Part shown: piece by piece, positions 21,552-33,600 of the stretch
Layout of the letters: the number at the start of each line of letters is the position of its first letter
Position numbering within the stretch: position 1 is the first letter of the stretch
Origin: Ophiosphaerella korrae
Taxonomy: Eukaryota; Ascomycota; Dothideomycetes; Pleosporales; Phaeosphaeriaceae
Length of the DNA: 35,521 nt
Direction: 5' to 3'
Assembly: GCA_028456385.1 (NCBI GenBank)
Contig: JALNQF010000396.1
Span: 1-35,521, forward strand
Made by a program: the position numbers and the translations under genes
The notes under the pieces: model-generated
What the model was told of the DNA's origin: nothing
The model's database searches: none
Seen by the model: the letters and a program-made list of their open reading frames with translations, nothing else

Positions 21552-22099
21552 TGTTAGATTTAAAGGAGGTTATAGTAATTTAATAAAAAGGCTTTTTTAT
21601 AACAGCTATATAAGAGCCTTATTTAAGAAGGATACTAAGGCTTTTAGAAAAGCCCTTTTTTAGTTAGTTACTTATAACTTGAAAGTAATAAGTATAAACT
21701 AAGTAGTTTTTTTTTTTTCTATCTCTAGCCCTACGCTCTATTTATATATCTACGATGCGGCAGTCTTAGCTAGGTCTCTTAAGACGGCGGCAAGCTAGAT
21801 CCTTAATACCTTTTCTATTAAGGTGCTAGTTTCTTTATTATATTAGTCGTACTAACGTAGTCTATCTCCTTGTATATAAGATTCTTTATTTAATTCCTTT
21901 GTTTGTAAAGGTCGAGGCTGCAATCCTTTTAGCTGTAGTAGGGTTAGTAGCTTAGCGATTGTTACGCCCGTGCGCTAAGCTAATTAGATCGTAGTACTAG
22001 CTTAAGCGAGCTAATTAATAGATTCTAGGTACACCTAGAATCTATTGCGCCTCTCTACGTACATGCTATCGAGTATCTAATTGTATAACTTATCTAATA
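21552..22099 (-). repeat. LTR of D (5' LTR in element orientation)
   Basis: It is 548 bp long, the same as the left LTR, and carries the element promoter in principle. It keeps GCGG and ACGGCGG stretches (near 21767 and 21784) where the left LTR has ACGGTA and ATAGTA. About 50 bp of AT-rich sequence (21502-21551) separates it from the 12 bp repeats. No primer binding site could be named there. Confidence 0.93.
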
Positions 22100-22104
22100 C
22101 CTTT

Positions 22105-24032
22105 ATATAGTTATAGCTTCTTCTTCTTATAAGCTATATATTATTATTTACTTTAGAGTTTCTATATATAATATAATTCTTATCTAAGTATAATATCTAT
22201 AATACTTTAAAGTATACTAGATATTCTAGGTCTATTATTTTATTATCTCTTTCCTAGTACTTACTTTTACTAGGTATATTTATTATTAGGATATAGTATA
22301 CTACTAGTACTCTTAGTATATAGGCTTTATTAATCTATTATATCTTTTTTATAAAGTTTTACTATTCTTTTTATATAGGTATTCTTCTTACTATAACTAT
22401 ATATTACTTTATCTATTCTTAAAATAGTATAAACTTTATTTCTTTAAGATTACGTTCTTTCTAGTTTTTATACGCTTCCTCTATACTTATAACTATTAAG
22501 TATATTTAAATAAATCTTTATTCTTTATTTTATTCTTTTATATCTATTATTATATAGTTATTATAGCTATATATTATTAGCTAGGTATATTTTATACTTC
22601 TTATACTTACTTATTTCTTACTTTCTTATAGTTCTTTAGAAGTAGCTATAGTAGTCTCTTTATCTAGTACTAGTCCTTTAGCCTAGATTAATAGTTCTAA
22701 AGGTTCTTCCTTTTCTAAGTCTTTTATTAGTAGGTTTATTACGTATACTATTTCTTCTAGCTACGCTTCTATTCTCTTTTTTATTATAGCTACTCTATAT
22801 CTCTTTTTTTATAAGAACTATACTACTTTCTACTTACTAGAAAGATATATATAGTAGTTATTATTATAATAAAAGGTCTAATAGAGTATTACGTATTATA
22901 CTTCTTTACTCTTAGCTACTTTTTTCTAAGGTTTAGCTTATACTTGTAGTACTTCTTTCTTTTTCTTAGTTATCTTTAACTAGGTTTCCTTCTTTAGGTC
23001 CTTACTTCTATAGTCTTTTACAAAGTATCCTAGGTTCTTATATTTATAATATACTATATCTTTATTCTTTTTTAATTAGCTGTCTTTTACGTAGTAGCCT
23101 AGTTTACTATAGTTAAAGTACGTAAAGTCTTTATTCTTCTTCTTTTTCTTATCTTTATTAGCGTTAAAGATTATAGGGTCTCCTTTATTATAATTCTAGG
23201 TGTAACCTCTATACTTATTCTTCTTCTATTCTTAGAGATTATTATTAATTTAGATTACCTACTATTTTAGAGCTTCTAGCGTTTGTAGTTTCTCTATATA
23301 GATTATTTTATATTAAATTTTTAAGTTTAGTCCTTATTTAAATTATAATATTAAGGCTAACTTATTCTATTCTATATTTTATAATAGTTATTTAAACTAT
23401 AATACGTACTTAGGAATACTTTAGTTTTGTATAAGCTTTTCTAATTACTCTTTAGCTTATTAGGTAATATCTATATCTCTAAACGCTACTCTTATTTACT
23501 TAGTAAAGTATTTGTAACTTCTAAAAATAGCTCTAGTTTTATCCTTCTAAGTTATTAGAGAGTATGTCGTATAATCTATCTAGTAAGGCTTGTACTATCT
23601 TATTATATCTTCTTTAAAGTACAACCTAATATATATTACCTTCTTTACTTCTATATTAAAGTATAGTACTTATATATCTATCTAGAGTTATACTAAAGCT
23701 ATAAAAGGTCTTAGTTTTTCTTTTATTCTATTAAACTTCTTAAAGATAAGTATCTTTAGTAGTTTCTTTTTTATACTAATTTCTAGGCATTATATAATTA
23801 GTTCTATTTAGTTTTATCTTTCTATAATAGCTCTAATCTAGGCCTTATTCTATTTTGCGTATTCCTAAAGTTCTTTGTTCTAGGTTTCTAAGGTATTAAT
23901 TACTATTTTTATATCTTCTTTCTTAGAGATTAGGTTATTTATATAGTTCTTAATATCCTTCTAATCTATATTATCTAACTTATAACTACTTATAAGTGCC
24001 TTAGCTATTTTTCTAGTTAAACTTTCTACTAT
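22105..24032 (-). pseudogene. gag and start of pol of A3
   Basis: This is the N-terminal half of A3 gag-pol, cut from the rest by D. The presumed start codon is ATA (from ATG) at 24032-24030, in the same frame as the first zinc knuckle beginning at 23120. The zinc knuckles lie at about 23120-23010 with Cys read as Tyr. The gag capsid region aligns with A2 12800-11950 and A4 26336-27240. TAG and TAA stops are dense. CCTTT at 22100-22104 is the right target copy of D. Confidence 0.87.
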
Positions 24033-24093
24033 TATATTAGCTAGACTATACACTACTTACGCTTTACTTCTTGTAATAACTAAATTAGTAAGG

Positions 24094-24524
24094 TGTAATA
24101 GGCCTCCTATTGTCGATTACAAGTAGCTATTCTTAAAGAGTTAGTAGATTAAGAGTTAGTAATAAAAGCTTATATTAGAATCTATAATAACTTATAAATA
24201 GTAAGAGATATTTTATAACTATCTTATACTAGCGTTCTATAGTTAAAAGATTAAATTACTAATACTATCCTAATAATATATATTATTACTAACTATATAC
24301 TTATTGTAATCTATAATCTATAGTTACTAAAACTAGTAGATTGTAGATTATACTAATCTATAATCTATTAATACTAAGAGCCTATAGATTATAGATTACC
24401 TTAGGTATTTTAATTGTGTGTAGTCTCTTAATCGAGATTATTACTCCTCTCGTCTTATACTTTGTTAGCACCTAAGTCGAGACTAATTAGCTCTATCTTA
24501 ATTTCTTCTATTACGCCTATAATA
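24094..24524 (-). repeat. 5' LTR of A3
   Basis: It is 431 bp long, starting TGTAATAGG and ending CCTATAATA (CCTATAACA before RIP). It aligns with the A2 LTRs and includes the internal repeat cluster (about 24308-24395). The leader at 24033-24093 matches that of A2. Confidence 0.9.
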
Positions 24525-25975
24525 GCTTATAAGTATTAATAAACTATAGTTATTCCTAGGTTTTATAATCTTCTACTAAAGATTTATTAAGAGATATACT
24601 TATAAAATAGCTTCTTTTATAGACTTATTAAAAGAGAAGTAAGAATTCTATTAGCTTAGTATAGTATAAAAAGCTTTTAAATAACTTAAAGTATACTTTA
24701 TAAGTATACCTATTTTACGCTACTATAACCTAGCGCTACCTATTTACTTAGAGATAGATATATTAACCTTTATAATCTCTAGGATCTTGTCTTAACTCTA
24801 CCTAGATAAGAAATAGTATCTAGTTACCTTTACTTCTAAAAAACTATAAGAAGTAGAATTAAACTATAAAATATATAATACTAAACTTCTTACTATTATT
24901 TATAGTTTTAAATAGTAAAGATACTACCTTAAAAGTATATAGTATATAATTTAAGTACTTATAGATTATAATAACTTACACTTAATATATACTATATATA
25001 AGCTAAACCTACGCTAAGTATACTAAGCTATATACTTAGGAGCTTTTAATTTTAAAGTAAAATACTAAGCTAGTAAGCTAAATCTTATAGATAGCCCTTT
25101 AAGAAGATATAACTACAAGTAAGAGAACCTATTACTAGTACGCTTATTACTTACTCTCTAGGAAAAATTATAACTAGCGAGCTTAGTAGCTAGAGTAGAG
25201 ATAACTAGTAGAGTAAGAGAATTTATAACTAAGCTAAGCTTAGAAAGTATATACAAGATATATAGTACTAAAGACTATAGCGCTAAAAGGACCTTTACTA
25301 CTAGTACTATAAAATATATACTATACGTACTACGCTTAATAGCTAAAGAGTTAGTTAGTAGTAAACTTATATTAGTAGAGTCTAAAGCCTTTCTAATAAC
25401 TTTATATAGACTATAGTAAAGGGACGCCTTTATATAAGTATAAGTAAAGAGTTTAATAAAAGTTAAAAGTACTTAATATAGTAGTAGAGCGTAAGTATAG
25501 TACTTAGATAATAAAGAAGTCCTAAGATATAAAAGTAGAGTATACGTTCTAGAAGAACTTACTATTAGGTAAGAAATTCTACTCTAGTATTATAACTTAT
25601 ATATAGCTAGCTACTTTAGTATATATAAAATACTTAAGCTAATTATAAGATACTATTACTAGCTATTAATAGAGTAAGACGTTTAAGAATATATAAAGAC
25701 TTACGCAATATACTAGTAAAGTAAAGCGCTAAAGTATAAGTAGTATAAAGAATTATTTCTTTTACTAATCTTAAGTAATATCTTTAAAGAAGTCTCTCTA
25801 GACTTTATTATAGGCCTCTTACCTTTAAAGAATAGCTTAGAGTATATATATAATACAATACTAGTAATAGTAAACTACTTATCTAAGATATTATAGCTAT
25901 AACAAGAAGAAACTAATTCGAACTAATTAGCCCTACTATAGATAATAACAATATATATAACCTATAGGAAAACAA
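24525..25975 (+). pseudogene. pol fragment of a different Ty3/gypsy element (family C)
   Basis: It begins inside the end of reverse transcriptase (F-L-G-F then R-F-I-K), followed by the RNase H domain (F-T-S-K-K-L at about 24821, with L-N-Y-K-I-Y and T-K-L-L-T-I-I). Next come the integrase zinc region (about 25600-25730, R-Y-Y-Y near 25645) and the integrase core (S-L-D-F-I-I-G-L near 25794, I-L-V-I-V-N-Y-L near 25857). After about 25930 similarity fades. It differs from families A and B in sequence. A3 appears to have inserted into it, so the 5' part should lie outside the window. The right end at about 25975 is approximate. RIP stops throughout. Confidence 0.8.
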
Positions 25976-26274
25976 ACTAGACTAGGAAACTAACTATAAT
26001 AGAGATACGTAATAGATTTGTAATTTATAATCTTAGTAAATACAAAGTATAAAGTTAGCTAAGAAGCCTAAGTATATAGTTAGTAATAATACGTATTATT
26101 AAGATAGTATTAGTAATTTAATCCTTTAACTATAAAACGCTAATATAAGATAGTTATAAAATATCTTCTATTATTTATAGTTATTATAGATCTCTATATA
26201 AGCTTTTGTTATTACTTTATAATCTACTAATAACTTTTAGGTATTAGGAGTTAACCCTAGTAACACCTATTATA
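25976..26274 (+). repeat. partial 5' LTR of A4
   Basis: From about 26077 to 26274 it aligns well with the second half of the family A LTR and ends CCTATTATA, directly followed by the family leader (CCCTACTAATTTAG). From 25976 to 26076 only patches match (GATACGTA, then TTTATAATCTTAG), and the first ~130 bp of the LTR are absent. The left limit is approximate. Confidence 0.7.
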
Positions 26275-26335
26275 CCCTACTAATTTAGTTATTACAAGAA
26301 GCGAAGCGTAAGTAGCGTATAGTCTAGCTAATACG

Positions 26336-27322
26336 ATAGTAGAAAGTTTAACTAAAAGAATAGCTAAAGTACTTATAAGTAGTTATAAGTTAGATAATAT
26401 AGTATAGAAGGATATTAAGAACTATATAAATAACTTAATCTCTAAGAAAGAAGATATAAAGATAGTAATTAATACCCTAGAAACCTAGAATAAAGAACTC
26501 TAGGAACACGTAAAATAGAATAAAGTATAGTTTAAAGCTATTATTAAAGGATAAAATTAAATAGAACTAATTATATAACACCTAGATATAAGTATAATAA
26601 AGAAACTACTAAAGATACTTATCCTAAAGAAGTTTAATAAGATAAAAGAAAAACTAAGACTCTTTATAGCTTTTAAATAACTCTAAATAGATATATAAGT
26701 ACTATACTTTAATATAGAAGAAAAGAAGGTAATATATATTAGAATATACCTTAAAGAAAATACAATAAAATAGTTTAAACCCTACTAGATAGACTATATA
26801 ATATATACCCTAATAACCTAGAAAGATAAAATAAGAGCTATCTTTAGAAGTTATAAATACTTTACTAGATAAATAAGAGTAGTATTTAAGGATATAGACG
26901 TTACCTAATAAGCTAAAGAATAGTTAGAAAAGCTTATATAAAGTTAGAGTATTCTAGAATATATATTATAGTTTAAATAACTATTATAAAATATAGAATA
27001 GAATAAGTTAGCTTTAATATTATAATTTAAGTAAAGACTAAACTTAAAAATCTAATATAAAATAATTTATATAGAAAAACTATAAATACTAGAAGCTTTA
27101 AAATAATAGGTAATATAGATTAATAATAACCTTTAAGAATAGAAGAAGAATAAGTATAGAGGTTACACCTAGAACTATAATAAAGAAGACCTTATAATCT
27201 TTAACGTAAATAAAGAAAGAAAAAAGAAGAAAAATAAAGACTTTATATACTTTAACTATAGTAAGAAAAGCTACTACGTAAAAGACTACTAATTATAAAA
27301 GAAGAAAGATATAGTATACTAT
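26336..27322 (+). pseudogene. gag fragment of A4
   Basis: It runs from the presumed start codon (ATA, from ATG, 26336-26338) through the capsid region to the first zinc knuckle at 27248 (same frame). It stops after the first few bases of the second knuckle, where family B sequence takes over. It aligns with A1 1-930: A1 position 1 equals 26393 here. Tyr replaces Cys in the knuckle. Protease and the rest of pol may continue beyond B outside the window. Confidence 0.87.
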
Positions 27323-27714
27323 TATAAGAGAGTTATCTCTTATATCTCTTATTTTCGCACTAATATTCGTAAGTTTATAACTTACTAATATAGTAAACTT
27401 ACTAATATTATAAACTTACTAATATTACGAACTTACTAATATATTAGTAAGTTTACAACTTACTAATATTTAACTACCTTTCTACTTTTAGTTAGCGCTT
27501 AGTAAGCTACTAGGTATATATACCTAGTACTTACTTAGATAGCTTTATTTACTATTTACTCTTTTTAGTTAATTATTAAAACTACTTTATTAAGTTATCT
27601 TACGTAAAGTCTACTTTATATAATAGTAGATCTCTATAAATATTTTACTTTTATAAGCCTCTCTATAACCTAAAACTATACTAGTAGCTTTCTTACCTAT
27701 ACTAGAGTTACTAC
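27323..27714 (+). repeat. probable 5' LTR of B (right end uncertain)
   Basis: The start is fixed by the break in A4. The right end is a guess at ACTACA (27709-27714), because the second LTR is outside the window for comparison. The first bases form an inverted repeat (ATAAGAGA with TCTCTTAT), and a repeat cluster lies at 27363-27469. From 27470 to about 27780 I see no gene. Confidence 0.5.
27363..27469. repeat. direct and inverted 13 bp repeats in the B LTR
   Basis: AACTTACTAATAT occurs at 27379, 27396, 27413, 27430 and 27457 (spacing 17, 17, 17 and 27). Its exact complement is at 27441-27453 and a degenerate complement at 27363-27375. The cluster can fold into alternative hairpins. It is a possible regulatory or end structure of the LTR. 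Confidence 0.8.
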
Positions 27715-27781
27715 AAGATAGCTAATTATAGCTAACTTTTAATAAAGCCTAGCTAGCTAAAAAGAACTATACTACTAGGAA

Positions 27782-30640
27782 TTAGATCCTACCTTAGCTA
27801 TAGCGCGCTAGGTAGCCCCTTAAGTTTACTATATTATAGTTCTAGTTAAGGTTTCTAGTACTCTTTTTTTACTAGTACTAGCGCTAACGTTCTAGAAAGA
27901 AATATATACTAAAAAAAAGTAGTTTAACTACTTTATAGGTTATAAAGCTTTAGCTTATACTTACTACGTATACCTAAGTAAGAGCGTACTTATACTAGGT
28001 ATTAAACCTAGGTAGTAGTACTAAGGAAGGAAAAGACCCCTAAACTTATATAAATTACTAGTACTTAATTTACAAGAACTAAGTAATAAAGCGCTCTAGA
28101 CCTTACTAAAACCTTTACTAGCTAGCGCTAAAGATTTAAATCTCTATAAACTAATAGCTAAACGTACTAATATAGTATATAACTACTATAACTTAGCTTA
28201 TTATACTATAACTTAGTTATATAAAAAATCTTCTATCTTCTTAAAAGCTAGCCTCTTAAACTAAAATAATACTAGCTTATAACCTCTTTATTACTTAAAC
28301 TAAGTATACTTATAAAATAAAGATATACTATAAATAGTAGACTATAAATCTAGTAAAAAACTAAGAGAACGCTCTAAAGCTACTATACTATAAAAAATCT
28401 ATAAAATACGCGCTAGAACTAAGTCTCTAGAAAAATAAACCTAAAGACCTACTATACTAACTATTCTAATAAAAAAAGTACTAAGTAACTTCTAATAATA
28501 TCTTAATACTCTCTTATAAAAAGATAAAAGAAAATAAGTAATAGACTCTAAATCCTTTATTTAGCTAAGACTACTTAGTAAACTTAATTTCTAACCTAAT
28601 ATAATTCTCTAATAAGTACTAAGTGCTTTCTTAGCTAATAGCTTTATAATAGACTTAGCTACTCCTAACTAACTTATTATAGAAGAATTTAACCTAGATA
28701 TAGACTCTACTCTCTTTAACTAAGATAGCCCCCTAAAGTATAGACTAGTTACTAAAGTCCTTTTTAATAACTAGACTATATTAAATAACTTAATTAATAA
28801 CGCCTAACTAAACGTTAGCTAAGTATTATTACCTTAGCTTATACCTAAGCTTAAGATCCTAAAAGAGCTAAAGAACAACTTACTATTAAACACTATAATT
28901 AATAAAGACTTACTACTAAGAATAGTCTTTATATCTTAAGATAAACTTAAAAAATTACTTACTAAGTTTACTAAGCTTTAACTTTTATTTTATACTCTAC
29001 TACTAACTTTATACTAAAGAATTAAGGATAATAAACCTAGTAATTTCTTATTTCTTAAAGAATTTACTTTAGCTAGAATAGTATTATACCTAGTAGTTAT
29101 AAACACCTAGATATAAGATATAATTAACGTAGTAAATAAATAAAACTAGAGGCTTATAGCTAAAGTAAGTAAATTAGATAAATAACTCTTTTAATAAGAT
29201 AACTAATTAGCTTAACTCTAAGAATACTTAGTATAATTACTACTAAACTATAACTATATTATAGAATAATATAATACTTTAAGCTAAAGAGCTACTTAGT
29301 ATAAAGCTTTATAAAAAGAAGCTATAGTAAAATATAACTACTTACGTAAAGTAGTAATCTACTAAGAAGACCTAATAGCTAAATAAACTAAGCTAAAAAC
29401 TTTTAACTTTAATATACTAGCGTAGAAAGATATAAAACTACTTTATACTAAGATCTTACTATAAGGCTAGTAACTTAGCTTCTTTAAAAGAGAGTTTAAA
29501 CCCTAAGTACTAGTAGTAGGCTACTATATCTTTAATAGAGAAGAGTTTACTCTAACTCTTTTCTTAACTAGTATCTAAGAGCTAGCCTTTAATTTTTACT
29601 AGTATAAAGAATAAAAAAACTACTTTATAAAACCTCTATAATTTTTAGGTATAAGATACTATATAAATATTATATCTTTTATCTAGTCTATATATAATTA
29701 CTTTATTACTAATAGAAAAAAATATATTAGCTTATAAACCTAAGCTAACGTTATTATATACTACTATACAAGATTAGCTTACTTATACTTTACTATTCTA
29801 AATAGTATTACTTACCTATACTAAGAAGAATTTATATATTTCTTTATACTTTTTTACTAATTTAGTAATATAGACGTAGTAAGATTAAGAGAAGTATATT
29901 ATAAAACCTTAGAAATAGCTAAATTTAGACTAGATTAACTAATCTACAAAACTACCTAGTTAGTATAAGCTAAATTCTTTTCTAAATTTAATAATATTAG
30001 CTTTAAACTATAATAGAACCTATAGCTATATAATATCTACTTTTAAAAAAAGCTATAACCTTAGCTTAGAAAGGCTACTAGTACTACCTCTAGTATCTAT
30101 AATAGCCCTACTAATTTTTAAAAGATAATCTTAATATTAGAAAATAAAGTAAATAATTACAACCTAGATATAAGCTCTAGGTAAACCTAGCTTTATACCC
30201 TAGCGCCTATAAGAGCTAAACTAAGAGTATAGATATAAAACTTTAAAGAAGAACTAGCTATAACCTTATAAGAACTAAAACACTATTAACTATAACTAGA
30301 AAGTATATTTTAAAGAATATACCTAACTAGTAAAAAGACTACTATAATTAAAACTAAGAACTTTAAAATAATTTTATACTAAGGCTATAAAAAAATAGGT
30401 ATTAAGAAGCTAGACTATACTACTTATAAATAAATAAAAGCTACTAGATCTAAAATACTTACTAATACTATAAACTACTATATAGCTACTTATATAGTAA
30501 TAGACTCTAAAATAGATATAGAAATAGAAGACTAATTCTTTAAATATAACTCCTAACTAGATATAGAGCTAGAACTAGAGCCTAACTTAGACTAGGATTT
30601 AGAAAACAACGTTCCCTAGGCCTAAAGCCTTAACCTAAAG
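27782..30640 (+). pseudogene. gag of element B, RIP-inactivated
   Basis: This frame (positions congruent to 2 modulo 3) can be followed from about 27780 to about 30640, roughly 950 codons, with stops only of TAG/TAA type. A Gln/Leu/Lys-rich stretch at about 29130-29480 looks like a coiled coil, followed by a capsid-like region (about 29500-30050). A CX2CX4HX4C zinc knuckle follows at 30377-30418; its three Cys positions read Tyr and the His position reads Ile. Then comes an acidic tail (about 30500-30610). Zinc knuckle and pol are in different frames. The start codon is not determined, and the first ~1 kb of the frame shows no known domain. It is longer than the usual gag. Confidence 0.7.
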
Positions 30641-33600
30641 ATTATATAAACTAGAAGAGCGTAATTAACTACTAAAGTATAACCCCTAGTATAGCTATAT
30701 CTTATACACTTACCTATAGAATATAGATAGTTTAGTATAAGAAACTACTAACTAATCTAATAGAAGCTAAGCTAAACTAATTCTTATTTACTAGCTTCTT
30801 AGGTAAAGACCTTATAGTACTTTATATAGCTAGAACCTTAACTAATAAAAAAGCTAATATAAACTTTATTTAATAAAAATTTACCTAGAAGACTATAAAA
30901 TTATAAACTATCTAGCTACTTTAACTTATTATCTATAAAGGATATAATATTTTCTTATCTAAGTCTATTACGTATTAAGTTAAGTTCTACTTATAAGTAG
31001 GCACGTATATTAAATAGACTTCTATCTATATTATTAAAAACGTAGGCTAATTTAACTTTATTCTAGGATTTTTATAGTATAAGGCCTATACTATTAAACC
31101 TAACTACTACTATAGAATATTATTATTCCTTAATACTTACTACTAATAGTACTACTAGATAACTAATAAAATCCTCTTAGTAGTATACTATAGTACGCCT
31201 AGATATTACTTTACTATAGCTTTAAAGAAGCTAGCGCTTAAACTATTATCTACTCTTATAAGGCCCCTAAGTAAGTACCCTAATAAGTATAAATAGAACT
31301 TATTAATAGATATTTAAACTATTAGTTATTATATAATTAAAGCCTTTACTAGAAGAAGTAGATATATACTTATAGTACTTACTTTAAATAGAATACTACT
31401 ACTAGTATACTACTATAAAGTAACTAGAGAAGTAGATTACGCGTAATTTTATAAACTACTACTTATAGTAGAGCTTAAAGATATTCTATTTATAGAACTA
31501 CTCTAACTATATTAAGACTTAATACTCTATTTTAATAAGAAAGCTACTAAGGAACTTCCTCTTTATAAGCTATATAACCTAGAAATTACTTTTAAACCTA
31601 GCGTAAAAATCCTAGACGCTAAACCTTACTTTTTTACTAAAAAATAAGATAAAGTAATCTAGAAATATATCTAAGAAATAGAAGGTAAAGGCTTTATTAG
31701 TAAATATAGCTCTCTAGCTAGAAATAACCTACTAATTATAGCTAAACTAGATAGTAGCTTATAAGTCTATATAGACTACTATAAGCTAAATAAATCTACT
31801 ATTAAAGACTAGTACCTTATTCTATTCTTTAGAGAAATACTAGCCTACCTAAATAAAGTAAAGATATTCTCTAAATTTAATATAATATACGCCTTTTACT
31901 ACTTATATATTACTCTAAATTTAGAATAGCTAACTACTTTTATTACCTACTTTAGTATATATACTTATAAGGTAGTACTTTTTAGCTTTACTAACGTACT
32001 AGCTACTTTCTAGCGTACTATTAACTTAGCTCTACTAGAATATTTAGATAACTTTTATACTATATATATAGATAACGTCCTAATATACTCTAATAATAAA
32101 ATAAACTATATCTAGTATATTTATAAAGTACTTATATAACTAAAAGAGTAAGGCTTCTACGTAGACTCTAAAAAATCTAGCTTTTACGCTACTTTAGTTA
32201 AGTTTTTAGGTATAATTATCTCTAATAAAAGAATTATAATAGATCTCTCTAAAGTTAAAGCTATCTAGGAGTAAGAAATACTAAAGACTACTAAAGAAGT
32301 CCTAGCCTTTCTAGGCTATACTAGATTTCTTTAGCGCTTTATTAAGGATTACTTAAGCCTTACCTTACTACTTACTAAGTTAATTAAGTCTAAGGTTATT
32401 ACTAAACTTACTAAAAGAGATAGGCTACCCTTTTAAAAAACTTAGTATAAGCTTTTTATAATTACCTAAGAATATATAAACGCTTTTAATAAACTAAAAG
32501 CTACTTTCTAGCTAGGTATAGTTTTACTTTACTTTAACTCCTTAAAACTAATTTATATCTAAACTAATACCTCTAGGTAGGCTTTAGGTAAAGTAATAAG
32601 CTAACTAAACTAAGATAGAATCTAATAACTAGTTAGCTTCTTCTTAAAAAAATACACCCTAGTAGAATATAATTATAATATCTATAACCTAGAACTTATA
32701 GCTATAATCTAAGTATTTAAAGAATAGAAACTAAAGCTTATAAGTAGTCTATACATAATCTATATTATAATAAACTACTATAATTTAGAAACTTTTATAA
32801 TAACTAAAAAGCTTAATTACTACTAGGCTTACTAGTTATTATTTCTATCCTAATTTAATTTCTATATTAAATATACACCTAGTAATATAAATAAAGTTAT
32901 AGACGCCTTAAGCTACTAACTATAGGATTACTCTATAGACAATTCTAATCTATAAGTATTAGGAGCTAACTAAATTATCCTAAGCCCTTAAGTCTTAGCC
33001 TTAGGCGTAAAACCTACACTAGATATAGTAATTTACGCTCTAAGCCTTATAGACCTATAAAAGCTAGATAGATTTACGCTAGAATAAGCTACTATAGTAT
33101 ATACCTACTTTTACTATATTATAAAAATAAAACCTATATTAGTAAACTAACTAGAAGATTTTCTACTACTTTATAATAGAGAACTAGACCTAGAACTTTT
33201 ACTATATATTATTAACTTACACCTAATAGAAGAATTACTAGATATAGTATACTTAGAAAACCGCGTAGCCTAAGCTATATTTACTATTATAGATAGTAGA
33301 TAATAAAAACTATTAAAAGCCTTTTATAAAGTAGAATACTACTTCTTATATACTAATATTAGCTTTACTAGATTAAGAAAAGAAAGGTACTTCTAAGTTA
33401 ATAAAATACGTCTATATATCTCCTTAAACGCCTATCTATACTACTAAATCTTTAATTTATACTATAACTATTAGTTAGTAGGCTATAAAGAACTCTATAG
33501 TACGCTATATCTAATATATAAGCGCTATTATTAGCTTAAGATACTTTAAGCTATTAAGTAATTTTATAATATATACTTAATCTACTACTATATAAAGAAC

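Larger units (their letters stand above)
15831..22099 (-). mobile_element. complete Ty1/copia element D, 6269 bp
   Basis: This complete element is in minus orientation with two 548 bp LTRs (15831-16378 and 21552-22099), termini TGTTAGAT and ATCTAATA (ATCTAACA before RIP), a polypurine tract and a CCTTT target duplication. The domain order protease, integrase, reverse transcriptase, RNase H is diagnostic of copia. RIP load is intermediate: the right LTR retains more CG and TG than the left, and the LTR differences I checked are C/T or G/A. Confidence 0.95.
13559..24524 (-). mobile_element. Ty3/gypsy element A3, split by copia element D
   Basis: This family A copy is in minus orientation. The part in the window runs from the 5' LTR (24094-24524) through gag and pol to the integrase zinc region at 13559. 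It is interrupted by D at 15831-22099. The missing 3' part (equivalent to A2 6253-8597) should lie outside the window beyond the A1 5' end, because A1 appears inserted here: A3 starts at the base after the A1 LTR and matches A2 from about 8598. After its 5' LTR comes GCTTA (24525-24529), a candidate target duplication whose partner is outside the window. Confidence 0.88.
25976..27322 (+). mobile_element. Ty3/gypsy element A4, truncated at both ends
   Basis: This family A copy is in plus orientation with a damaged partial 5' LTR, leader and gag only. It ends inside the second zinc knuckle, where the B LTR begins. Its left joint with C is not clean, and no target duplication was found there. 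Confidence 0.82.

Noticed and set aside
27363..27469. Telomeric or centromeric satellite
   Set aside because: The unit AACTTACTAATAT is not a telomere motif, the array is about 100 bp, and it lies at the start of an LTR element.
27782..29100. A separate captured gene upstream of B gag
   Set aside because: The same frame as gag runs through this region without a clear boundary and no domain is recognised, so it is kept as the N-terminal part of gag.
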